A stretch of 26,447 nucleotides of DNA from JALYUA01 sp039931865 (GTDB taxonomy: Bacteria; Acidobacteriota; Thermoanaerobaculia; UBA5066; Gp7-AA6). Within the stretch, counting starts at the first letter, position 1. Each line of letters starts with the position of its first letter. The stretch is from contig JBDTRB010000050.1 of the NCBI GenBank assembly GCA_039931865.1, positions 1 through 26,447 of the forward strand, read 5' to 3'. The position numbers and the translations under genes were made by a program. The notes under the pieces are model-generated. The model had not been told where the DNA came from. It searched no databases and was given only the letters and a program-made list of their open reading frames with translations. Below are positions 1-5,841 of the stretch, in pieces.

Positions 1-30
1 CGAGCGCGGGGAGAGGGAGGTGGCGCGTTC

Positions 31-139
31 TCGCCACCGTGGCGAATACGGGAGCCGGAGTGAACGCAGGAGGTCAGGCGAGCGGTCGAGCCGACAGGCG
101 AGCCGCTCGCCGGTGCCGTCGCCGCCGCGCGGCGACGGC
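31..139. repeat. cluster of three GC-rich inverted repeats
   Basis: Three separate inverted repeats lie in about 110 bases upstream of the hemerythrin gene. The first has 7-bp arms (31-37 and 39-45, TCGCCAC/GTGGCGA). The second has 9-bp arms (77-85 and 103-111, GGCGAGCGG/CCGCTCGCC). The third is a perfect 11-bp stem with a 3-nt loop (115-125 and 129-139, arms GCCGTCGCCGC/GCGGCGACGGC). None is followed by a T tract, so they are not typical terminators. The stretch has no convincing coding signal: the only plus-strand frame is very Arg/Ser-rich and lacks a ribosome site. The cluster may be an intergenic repeat element; its function is unknown. Confidence 0.5.
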
Positions 140-194
140 AGACCGCGGAGTGAGCTGAGGCGACGGCATCGGCATGAGCTTTGCTCTCTTTTCC

Positions 195-223
195 TTGCCG
201 CTCACCGCGGGCGATTCGATAAA
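195..223 (+). promoter_or_regulatory. probable sigma-70-type promoter for the hemerythrin gene
   Basis: A -35-like TTGCCG (195-200) is separated by 17 bp from a -10-like GATAAA (218-223). Each hexamer matches four of six consensus bases. The -10 lies about 24 bases before the ATG at 247, and a GAGGAG ribosome site at 235-240 sits in between. Assigned from sequence match and position only. Confidence 0.4.
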
Positions 224-246
224 CACCAAAGAAAGAGGAGAGTTCC

Positions 247-714
247 ATGGACCCGATTGCGCTTCTGAAAAAGGACCACCGTGAGGTCGAACAGCTTTTC
301 AAGGACTACGAGAAGGCGGGCGATTCGGCGCACGCGAAGAAGCAGGGCCTGTTCGAGGAGATCCGCGCGGCCTTGACCGTCCACATGGACATCGAGGAAT
401 CGATCTTTTATCCCGCAGTGAAAAAGATCCGCGACGAGGAAATCAAGGACGAGGTGCGCGAAGCCGACGAAGAGCATCACGTCGTCAAGATGCTTTTAGC
501 CGAGCTGTCGAAGATGAAGCCGCAGGACGAGCAGTTCGACGCGAAGATGACCGTGCTCAAGGAAAACATCGAGCACCACGTGGAGGAGGAGGAAGGCGAT
601 CTTTTTCCCGATGCGAAAAAGAACCTCTCGTCCGAAAAGCTCGAGGACCTCGGCACGCGCCTGGAAGAAAAAAAAGCAACTCTTCAGTCCTCCACCAGCG
701 CGACGAAGGCCTGA
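247..714 (+). CDS. hemerythrin HHE-domain protein
   Basis: A 155-residue soluble, mainly helical protein of the bacterial hemerythrin/HHE cation-binding family, which binds a di-iron centre and is linked to O2, NO or oxidative-stress handling. The metal ligands can be placed by pattern: H11 in helix 1, an H-x3-E at H46/E50, H77 (or H78) in helix 3, and a second H-x3-E at H111/E115. Length is normal for a single-domain member. The last 10-15 residues are a Ser/Thr/Ala tail outside the bundle. The start is fixed by GAGGAG six bases before the ATG. It appears to be a single-gene unit, ending just before two tandem terminator-like hairpins. No partner gene indicates which stress it serves. Confidence 0.9.
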   Translation: MDPIALLKKDHREVEQLFKDYEKAGDSAHAKKQGLFEEIRAALTVHMDIEESIFYPAVKKIRDEEIKDEVREADEEHHVVKMLLAELSKMKPQDEQFDAKMTVLKENIEHHVEEEEGDLFPDAKKNLSSEKLEDLGTRLEEKKATLQSSTSATKA

Positions 715-724
715 TCGCCGCGTC

Positions 725-797
725 TTTTCTCAGGGCGCCCCCAACGACGCGGGGTGCTTTTTCTCAGGGCGCCCCGCCGACGCGGGGTGCTCGTTTT
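725..797 (+). terminator. two tandem 34-bp terminator-like hairpins
   Basis: A 34-bp unit occurs twice in tandem (TCTCAGGG at 728 and at 762). Each copy has a 7-bp stem, GCGCCCC with GGGGTGC (one G-T wobble), at 735-741/751-757 and 769-775/784-790. The first is followed by five T's (758-762) and the second by TCGTTTT. They lie 10-80 bases after the hemerythrin stop, which fits a double intrinsic terminator. The exact tandem repetition suggests it arose by duplication. Confidence 0.6.
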
Positions 798-808
798 CAC
801 TGCCTCGT

Positions 809-832
809 CCGGTGGCCGGGATCGGCCACCGG
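809..832. repeat. perfect 9-bp inverted repeat
   Basis: CCGGTGGCC (809-817) and GGCCACCGG (824-832) flank a 6-nt loop. No T tract follows. It lies in the 349-base gap between the hemerythrin gene (ends 714) and the next gene (starts 1064). Apart from this repeat and the tandem hairpins before it, I see no gene in the gap; possible reading frames there lack ribosome sites and family resemblance. Confidence 0.5.
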
Positions 833-1063
833 CTGCAGCCACAGCAACACGTAAATTCAGAGAGCCGGCTCAGCCAGGGATCGACGCGTAAGTCTCCCGA
901 CTATCGGCGCGTCCTCGCAGCCCCCGGCGTGACACTTTCTCCCTCGTCAGACGATCGACCGCGATGGATGACATCTCTCGCCCGTACGGTGGCATAACGC
1001 TTTGAAACACCTGACTTCCGGACATGGTTCGAGGATTGCTAGGCAGCACTTCGGAGGTCTCGA

Positions 1064-2008
1064 ATGGTCCTGAAATCGCCGGGTCGAACACTCGCGATCG
1101 CCGCCGTCGTCGTCGCGGCGGCCCTGGCTCGGAACGCCGGCGCGCAGCCCGTGAGTCCCCTTTCGGAACGCACATACGAAGAGCTCCGCGCAATGGCGCA
1201 GGAGCTCGACGCCCGCGCGCGGCAAGCCAATGATCCCGCGAGGCACCGTCAGGAGTCGGCATACCGGGACCGCGGCTTCACGCGCCAGGTGTCCACCTTC
1301 TCGCGCCGCGCGACCGGGTTCAACAGGCGACTGGCGGAGTACCGCCTCCGTCCCTTCAACCTCGACACCGACCTGCGCACCCTGGCGCAGGACGCCGAAA
1401 CGGTCCAGACGACGCTCGAGCGTTCGCGAAGGGCGAGCGATCGCTCTCTTGCCGACTGGGGCGTCACCTCGGACCTCATCGGACGGATGGCCTCGGTCCT
1501 CAGGACGGACGAGCGCCGCTCCACCGGCGACCGGCGCGGAGACGGCCGTCGCGGTTACGGACGCGACGACCGCTCCGGCCGGGGCGGACGCGAACGCGAA
1601 CGCGGGGCCCCCGGCGCCGGAGACGATCCCGGAAGCTCGACTCGCTACGAGTCCGGAAGATACGGACGCTCCGGGGGCTTTCCGGATCTGGCGCGCGATC
1701 TGGCCGACCGTTCCGCCCGCCTGGCGGAATCCGCGCGGCAACTCTCCGGCCCGATTCCTGCCGACGCGCGGCAGCGGTCGACCTGGCAGGCGATGGCCCA
1801 ATTCGCGGAGCAGGCGCGCGCCCTGTCTCAGAAGGCGGAGCAGGGGGCGGACCCGCGGCAGCTCAAGACGAGCCTCGACGCGGTTGATCAGGCCCGGCGC
1901 GAGACCGACGCTCAGCTGAAGCAGTCGAACGTTTTCCCCGAGTTGCGCCGCGACTGGGCGGCCGCGACACAGACACTCGAGAAGCTGCGTTCCGCGTCAC
2001 GCTCCTGA
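1064..2008 (+). CDS. secreted hypothetical protein, helical, with Arg/Gly-rich linker
   Basis: A 314-residue protein with a clear signal peptide (basic start, hydrophobic run of Ala/Val/Ile, probable cleavage after AGA near residue 28). The mature part has Gln/Arg/Ala-rich helical segments on both sides of a low-complexity Arg/Gly/Asp-rich linker (about residues 145-200). I do not recognise a named family. Its first helical block (EELRAMAQELDARARQ) and its end (NVFPELRRDW) resemble segments of the lipoprotein just downstream (EEFSRLAHELDNRADR and NVFPEVWNEW), so the two look like distant paralogues in one locus. The start has a GGAGG about seven bases upstream of the ATG. Envelope location is inferred from the signal peptide; function is unknown. 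Confidence 0.75.
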   Translation: MVLKSPGRTLAIAAVVVAAALARNAGAQPVSPLSERTYEELRAMAQELDARARQANDPARHRQESAYRDRGFTRQVSTFSRRATGFNRRLAEYRLRPFNLDTDLRTLAQDAETVQTTLERSRRASDRSLADWGVTSDLIGRMASVLRTDERRSTGDRRGDGRRGYGRDDRSGRGGRERERGAPGAGDDPGSSTRYESGRYGRSGGFPDLARDLADRSARLAESARQLSGPIPADARQRSTWQAMAQFAEQARALSQKAEQGADPRQLKTSLDAVDQARRETDAQLKQSNVFPELRRDWAAATQTLEKLRSASRS

Positions 2009-2022
2009 ACGATCCCGAAGCC

Positions 2023-2064
2023 TGAACCCTGAATTTTGAATTTTGAATCCTGAATCCTGAACCC
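2023..2064 (+). repeat. 7-bp tandem repeat, six units
   Basis: Six consecutive 7-bp units of the form TGAAYYY (TGAACCC, TGAATTT and TGAATCC variants) fill the gap between two related genes. The period is exact over 42 bases. Similar 7-bp arrays with other units occur at 2601-2628, 2704-2731 and 5731-5758, so this is one of a dispersed class of intergenic heptamer repeats. Confidence 0.85.
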
Positions 2065-2093
2065 GGGCGCGATTTCACAAAGGAGACGAGGAC

Positions 2094-2582
2094 ATGAAGA
2101 AACGAGTCGGTTACTGGCTTTCCGGTCTCGCAGCCTTGGTTGTCGTCAGCAGCGGCTGCGTGGCAACGGTTTCGGGGCCCTACGACGATCAGGGCGCCTA
2201 TGGCCATCCTGACTCCCCGCCTCGCTCGCGTGACTACGGATACGCGCGGGAGGAGTTCTCCCGGCTGGCGCACGAGCTCGACAACAGGGCGGACCGCGCC
2301 CACCGCATGGCGGAGCGACGCCCCGCGAGCTACGGACCCGGCGAGCAGGACTTCTTCGAACGCATTCACCATTTCAGAGACCAGGCGCGGGAGTTCCACG
2401 GTCGCTTCGAGCAGGGCGGCATTCAGACCCGCCAGGACCTCCGGGCCGCCATGAACGAGCTCATACGGGACGCCCGGGCGACGGACCGCGCGATGAGAGA
2501 CGCGAACGTCTTTCCGGAAGTCTGGAATGAGTGGACGGGCGTAATCGCCGTGTTGCAGCGGATGATCGAGATGGTGGCTTGA
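2094..2582 (+). CDS. lipoprotein, hypothetical, related to the upstream secreted protein
   Basis: A 162-residue protein with a lipoprotein signal peptide: basic start, hydrophobic segment, and a lipobox ending SSGC with the lipidated Cys at residue 22. The mature part is helical and rich in Arg, Ala and Glu. A repeat-like unit (EEFSRLAHELDNRADR) and the C-terminal NVFPEVWNEW parallel those of the preceding gene product. Both are in the same direction, 85 bases apart, with a heptamer array between, and may be co-transcribed. An AAAGGAG lies about nine bases before the ATG. No known domain was recognised; a periplasm-facing structural or stress role would be a guess. Confidence 0.75.
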   Translation: MKKRVGYWLSGLAALVVVSSGCVATVSGPYDDQGAYGHPDSPPRSRDYGYAREEFSRLAHELDNRADRAHRMAERRPASYGPGEQDFFERIHHFRDQAREFHGRFEQGGIQTRQDLRAAMNELIRDARATDRAMRDANVFPEVWNEWTGVIAVLQRMIEMVA

Positions 2583-2600
2583 CGGGAAACACGGGCCGTT

Positions 2601-2628
2601 AGGGGTCAGCGGTAAGGGGTCAGGCGGG
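2601..2628 (+). repeat. heptamer-phased direct repeat AGGGGTC
   Basis: AGGGGTC occurs at 2601-2607 and 2615-2621, each followed by an AGSNGKN-type heptamer, giving a 14-bp (2 x 7) period. Read on the other strand the core is TGACCCC. The same core appears at 5774-5780, and a close variant (GGAGTCAG) overlaps the histidine kinase stop near 22358. Confidence 0.6.
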
Positions 2629-2703
2629 GGGACGAAAAGGGATGGAGCCGACCGTTAACGGCTTCACCTTTGCGGTCACCCCGCCCCCCGGTCCGTCCTC
2701 ATC

Positions 2704-2731
2704 TCTCACCTCTCACCCCTCACCCCTCACG
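2704..2731 (+). repeat. 7-bp tandem repeat, four units
   Basis: Four consecutive heptamers: TCTCACC twice, then CCTCACC and CCTCACG. The array lies in the convergent gap between the lipoprotein and the ABC permease, 80 bases after the AGGGGTC repeat. It is the same class as the other heptamer arrays. Confidence 0.8.
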
Positions 2732-2747
2732 GCCCACGTGTTCCCCC

Positions 2748-4016
2748 TCACACCGCCTCCCAGCGCCGGGCGATCCGGCGGGCGAGAGCGAAAAAAACCA
2801 CCGAGATCGCGGAGAGCACCAGGACCTGCGGCCAGAGATGCGTCAACGGCTCTTCGCGCCAGAAAACCTTCTGAAAGCCGTCGATGGCCCACGCGTTCAA
2901 CGTGAGCAGCCCGATCTTCTGCATGAATTCGGGCATCATGAAACGCGGGAACATGCTTCCTCCGACGATCGACATCGCGAGCACGGTCATATTCGAAAGC
3001 GCCACGAGCTGCATCCGTGACCGGCTGAGCGCCGCCAGAAGAAGGCCGAACGTCGAGGCCGCGAGCGCGGTGACCACCGTCATGATGAAAAATCCGGTCC
3101 AGTGGCCTCGCATGGAAAGGCCGAAGACGAGAGAGCCCCAGAGAAACATCACCGTCAGCTGCGCCGCGGCGATCCCCGCGAGGTAAACGAGTTTCCCGGC
3201 GAGCAGGCGCGACATGGTGACCCGCGTCGAAAGGATCCGGTCGAGGGTGCCGGTCTCGGCCTCTTCGATCAACGCGCCGCCGGCTCCCGCCGCCGAGAAC
3301 AGGAGGAACATGACTCCTAGCCCCGCCGCGTAGAACGCGACCATCGGATTGCCCTTCTTCTGCCCGAGGACGTCGCGCCGCGCCACGTCAATCAGGCCGC
3401 CGGAACCCTGCTCCGCGCTCTCAACCGGCGCGTTCGGCATCCGCGCCACATTCTCCTCGAGGACCCGGCGCTGCTCCTGCGTCAGGTTTCCGGCCCATCG
3501 GTCCAGCGCGTCGATCCCGCCGCGGGCCAACGCGTCCGGCATCGCTGTCATCGCCACTTTCTGGATCAACCCGGCGAGCACCTGCGGCGCGATCGGGTCG
3601 CTGGGGTCGGAGAGCAGCAGGATTTTCGCTCGGTCGCTCGCGGGGCCGAAGCGGATCGAGCCCTGCGCAAATCCCTTCGGAATCACGAGGGCGATCGGCA
3701 GCTCTCCGGCGCGAACCGCCGCTTCCGCCGCCGCCGTCGTGTAGACGGCCGGCTTGCCGGAGCCGGCGTCCGGGCCCTCCTGCGCCTTCAAGGCGCTCTC
3801 GGCTTTCAAGGCCGCCACGAACCGGCGGGAGGCCGGGCTCTGGTCCTCGTCCACGACTGCTACGCGAATCCGCGGCGTCGCCGATCGGCCCGACCCACGC
3901 CCGAAGATCGACGCAAAGATCGAGAAAAAGACGATCGGCAGAATGAACGCGAGCACGAACGCGGCCCGGTCATGTCGCAGGTTCCAGAGGCGGCTCTTCG
4001 CGATGGCGAAAATCAT
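2748..4016 (-). CDS. ABC-2 type transporter permease
   Basis: A 422-residue membrane subunit of an ABC-2 exporter. One N-terminal membrane helix (about residues 20-42, rich in Phe/Ile) is followed by a large external domain of about 200 residues. A C-terminal block of about five membrane helices follows, with the motif EEAETGTLDRILSTRV just before the second. This is the usual architecture of the ABC2_membrane_3/YhgE-like families. The true start is the ATG at 4016, which overlaps the stop of the ATPase gene as ATGA, so the two are translationally coupled. A longer open frame continues upstream in antiphase to the ATPase gene and is not coding. The substrate cannot be read from the sequence; drug, lipid or polysaccharide export are the usual options. 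Confidence 0.88.
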   Translation of the reverse strand: MIFAIAKSRLWNLRHDRAAFVLAFILPIVFFSIFASIFGRGSGRSATPRIRVAVVDEDQSPASRRFVAALKAESALKAQEGPDAGSGKPAVYTTAAAEAAVRAGELPIALVIPKGFAQGSIRFGPASDRAKILLLSDPSDPIAPQVLAGLIQKVAMTAMPDALARGGIDALDRWAGNLTQEQRRVLEENVARMPNAPVESAEQGSGGLIDVARRDVLGQKKGNPMVAFYAAGLGVMFLLFSAAGAGGALIEEAETGTLDRILSTRVTMSRLLAGKLVYLAGIAAAQLTVMFLWGSLVFGLSMRGHWTGFFIMTVVTALAASTFGLLLAALSRSRMQLVALSNMTVLAMSIVGGSMFPRFMMPEFMQKIGLLTLNAWAIDGFQKVFWREEPLTHLWPQVLVLSAISVVFFALARRIARRWEAV

Positions 4017-4942
4017 TCGCGCAGCTCCCGCCCGGTCAGGTTCAGAAACACTTCCTCCAGGCTCGCCTGTTTGAGAGAGAGATCGGCAACGGCCGTCTTC
4101 TCCGCATGAAATTCCTCGAGCAGATCGCGGATCTGGCGCGGGGGGTCCGCCGCCAGCAGGAGAACTCCCTGTCCGTCCACCCTCGCCCCCATCCGTTCGA
4201 GCTTTTCCCGGAGCGTCGGGCCGATCGACCCTTCGGCTTCGATCCGCACCGTCTGGTTTACCCCGAGTGTCGAACGGACGAGCGCGTCGCGCGTTCCCGC
4301 CGCGATGATGCGGCCATGGTCGATGATCGCGATCCGGTCGCAGAGACGCTCGGCCTCTTCCATGTAGTGCGTCGTGTAGACGACCGAAACCGACTGCGCC
4401 TTCAGCTCCGCGATCATCGTGTAAATGCGCTCGCGCGACTGGGGATCGACGCCGACGGTCGGCTCGTCCAAGAGCAGCAACTTCGGCGAATGGATCGTGC
4501 CGGCCGCCATGTTGAGCCTTCGGCGCATCCCGCCGGACAGGTTGGAAGTACGGTCCTTTGACCTGTCCGCGAGCCCGCTCCACTCGAGGCTGCGGTCAAT
4601 CGCCCGGTCGAGGTCCGCGCCCGAAAGCCCCTGGTAGCGGCCGAATGTCCAGAGGTTCTCCCACGGAGTCAGCAGCGGATAGAGCGAGATTTCCTGAGGG
4701 ACCCATCCGCGCGACGCCGTCGCCGCGGGATCGCCAGGCGGGTGGCCGAAGATCCGGAGGGTTCCGGAGTCGGGAGTGACCCGCCCGACGACGCTTCGCA
4801 CGAGGGTCGTCTTGCCCGCGCCGTTCGGTCCGAGCAGGCCGAGGATCTCGCCCGGCGGCATCTCCAGGGAAACCCCGTCGAGAGCCGCGATTTCTCCGAA
4901 CGATTTCTTGAGATCCAGGGCTTCGAGAGGTGGCGCGGACAT
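4013..4942 (-). CDS. ABC transporter ATP-binding protein (DrrA-like)
   Basis: A 309-residue ATPase that drives the adjacent ABC-2 permease from the cytoplasmic face. Walker A GPNGAGKT is at residues 38-45, the LSGGM signature at 135-139, and Walker B LLLLDE at 155-160. A C-terminal extension of about 80 residues of the DrrA type follows (ends NLTGREL). The start is uncertain: the ATG at 4942 begins close to the conserved core, while an in-frame ATG at 4954 would add four residues; neither has a clear ribosome site. It is first in a two-gene unit with the permease (stop/start overlap). It is divergent from the ArsR operon, with the shared gap at 4955-5047. Confidence 0.92.
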   Translation of the reverse strand: MSAPPLEALDLKKSFGEIAALDGVSLEMPPGEILGLLGPNGAGKTTLVRSVVGRVTPDSGTLRIFGHPPGDPAATASRGWVPQEISLYPLLTPWENLWTFGRYQGLSGADLDRAIDRSLEWSGLADRSKDRTSNLSGGMRRRLNMAAGTIHSPKLLLLDEPTVGVDPQSRERIYTMIAELKAQSVSVVYTTHYMEEAERLCDRIAIIDHGRIIAAGTRDALVRSTLGVNQTVRIEAEGSIGPTLREKLERMGARVDGQGVLLLAADPPRQIRDLLEEFHAEKTAVADLSLKQASLEEVFLNLTGRELRE

Positions 4943-5000
4943 CCGGGGGATCATATTCGCTGAAAAGCGGGGCCGGGAAAGCGGAGGGCAAAACCCTGGA

Positions 5001-5029
5001 TTGACATTACTTAGCCAACTTGCTAAATA
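5001..5029 (+). promoter_or_regulatory. strong promoter with operator palindrome between -35 and -10
   Basis: A perfect -35 TTGACA (5001-5006) and TAAATA (5024-5029) are 17 bp apart. The spacer and part of the -10 are occupied by an imperfect palindrome, TTAGCCAACTTGCTAA (5011-5026; six of eight base pairs match). A repressor there would block RNA polymerase directly. The ArsR-type gene is the second gene of this transcript, so autorepression is the natural inference. Palindromes of this TTAGC-GCTAA type are common in front of SdpR/ArsR-like regulators, from general knowledge. Confidence 0.7.
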
Positions 5030-5047
5030 AAACGCTGGAGGTACGCG

Positions 5048-5356
5048 ATGCCGAAAGAGTCCGTCGCCATGCTCTGTACGTATCGAATCAAGAAGGGAAA
5101 AGAGAAGGACTTCCTGGGGTATCTCGAAAGACACTGGCCCACCCTCGATCGCGCGGGGCTCGTCTCTTCCGAGCGCCCGCGAGTCTGGAAAGGGGTCGAA
5201 AAGTCGGGAACCGTCACCTTCATCGAGACGTTCGAGTGGAAAAACGCCCGAGCTCCCGAGGTCGCTCACCAGACCCCCGAGATCATGGCGATCTGGGAGC
5301 CGATGGGAGGCCTCGCGGAGGAGATGCACTTCCTCGAGATCGAGCCGGTGCACTGA
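5048..5356 (+). CDS. small dimeric alpha-beta barrel-like protein, unknown function
   Basis: A 102-residue soluble protein. Its pattern is a beta strand (VAMLCTYRI), a helix (KEKDFLGYLERHW), strands around FIETFEW, a second helix, and a final strand ending HFLEIEPVH. This fits a ferredoxin-like dimeric alpha-beta barrel of the ABM/NIPSNAP type. Such proteins act as small monooxygenases or ligand-binding proteins; no catalytic residue can be assigned. GGAGG at 5037-5041 sets the start. It is four bases upstream of the ArsR gene and shares its promoter, so it is probably controlled by that regulator. Confidence 0.75.
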   Translation: MPKESVAMLCTYRIKKGKEKDFLGYLERHWPTLDRAGLVSSERPRVWKGVEKSGTVTFIETFEWKNARAPEVAHQTPEIMAIWEPMGGLAEEMHFLEIEPVH

Positions 5357-5360
5357 CCGC

Positions 5361-5669
5361 GTGTCCAGGCTCGACGCCGCGGCGCGCCTCGAGCAGCTCT
5401 CCGCCGCGTTTTCGGCGCTCGCGCACCCCACCCGGCGTCAGATCCTGCTCGTCATCCGCTTCCGGGGAGGAGCGATGACGGCGGGAGACATCGCCGGCCG
5501 GTTTCATTACAAGTGGCCGACGGTCAGCCGGCATCTCCGCGTCCTCGAGACGACCGGGTTGCTGGTGCGCGAGCGCTCCGGCCGTCAGCACATCTACCGC
5601 CTGTCGCTTCACAGCCTGGCGCTGATCAAGGAATGGATCCGCTGGCTGGAGGTCCCGAAGAAGGGTTAG
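5361..5669 (+). CDS. ArsR/SmtB-family winged-helix repressor
   Basis: A 102-residue regulator starting at GTG, four bases after the previous stop. The winged-helix core runs from the SALAHPTRRQILLVI helix, through the helix-turn-helix (TAGDIAGRFHYKWPTVSRHL, recognition helix WPTVSRHLRVL), to the wing around VRERSGRQHIYRL. The metal-binding Cys pair of classical ArsR/SmtB proteins (ELCVC in helix 3) is absent, so it belongs with the SdpR-like, non-metal members. It likely binds the palindrome at 5011-5026 in its own promoter. The inducer is unknown. Confidence 0.85.
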   Translation: MSRLDAAARLEQLSAAFSALAHPTRRQILLVIRFRGGAMTAGDIAGRFHYKWPTVSRHLRVLETTGLLVRERSGRQHIYRLSLHSLALIKEWIRWLEVPKKG

Positions 5670-5672
5670 AGC

Positions 5673-5719
5673 GGGAGCCGAGCGACCAACGGGAGCGAGA
5701 CGGCCGCGGTACTCCGCGG
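5673..5719 (+). repeat. dispersed ~46-bp repeat, copy 1, with CCGCGG hairpin
   Basis: This segment is nearly identical to 8897-8942, in the same orientation. Shared blocks are GGGAGCCGAGCGACC and a final AGCGAGACGGCC-type stretch that ends in the hairpin CCGCGG-TACT-CCGCGG. Only a few bases in the middle differ. It lies after the ArsR gene, but the hairpin is not followed by T's, so a terminator role is doubtful. Confidence 0.7.
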
Positions 5720-5730
5720 TCAACTAGATC

Positions 5731-5758
5731 AGGAATCGGGAATCGGGAATCGGGAATC
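5731..5758 (+). repeat. 7-bp tandem repeat, four units
   Basis: Four consecutive heptamers, AGGAATC then GGGAATC three times, lie between the ArsR gene and the convergent propeller gene. The GAATC core is shared with the TGAATCC units at 2044-2057. A TGACCCC heptamer follows at 5774-5780. Confidence 0.85.
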
Positions 5759-5841
5759 AAAGCAAACTGCGGCTGACCCCTCAACATTTCTCACCCGCGG
5801 GGCGAGGGAACCCGGTGTGGCGTGGGGTGGGCCCTGCCCCC

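Noticed and set aside
20..268. Arg/Ser-rich plus-strand open frame at the window start
   Set aside because: No ribosome site, composition follows the GC-rich inverted repeats, and it runs into the hemerythrin start in another frame.
611..997. Open frame across the end of the hemerythrin gene and the tandem hairpins
   Set aside because: It is frame-shifted over a real gene and translates repeat DNA; no start signal.
947..1801. Long minus-strand frame opposite the 314-residue secreted protein
   Set aside because: Shadow frame typical of GC-rich DNA. The plus-strand gene has a signal peptide, a ribosome site and a partly similar neighbour.
2704..2731. Possible CRISPR-like array
   Set aside because: The repeats are 7-bp head-to-tail units without spacers; there are no cas genes in the window.
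4017..4583. N-terminal extension of the ABC permease frame
   Set aside because: Antiphase reading of the ATPase gene, Arg/Pro-rich without family resemblance; the ATGA overlap at 4013-4016 marks the real junction.
5702..5719. CCGCGG hairpin as a terminator of the ArsR operon
   Set aside because: No T tract follows, and the same hairpin is part of a dispersed repeat at 8897-8942.
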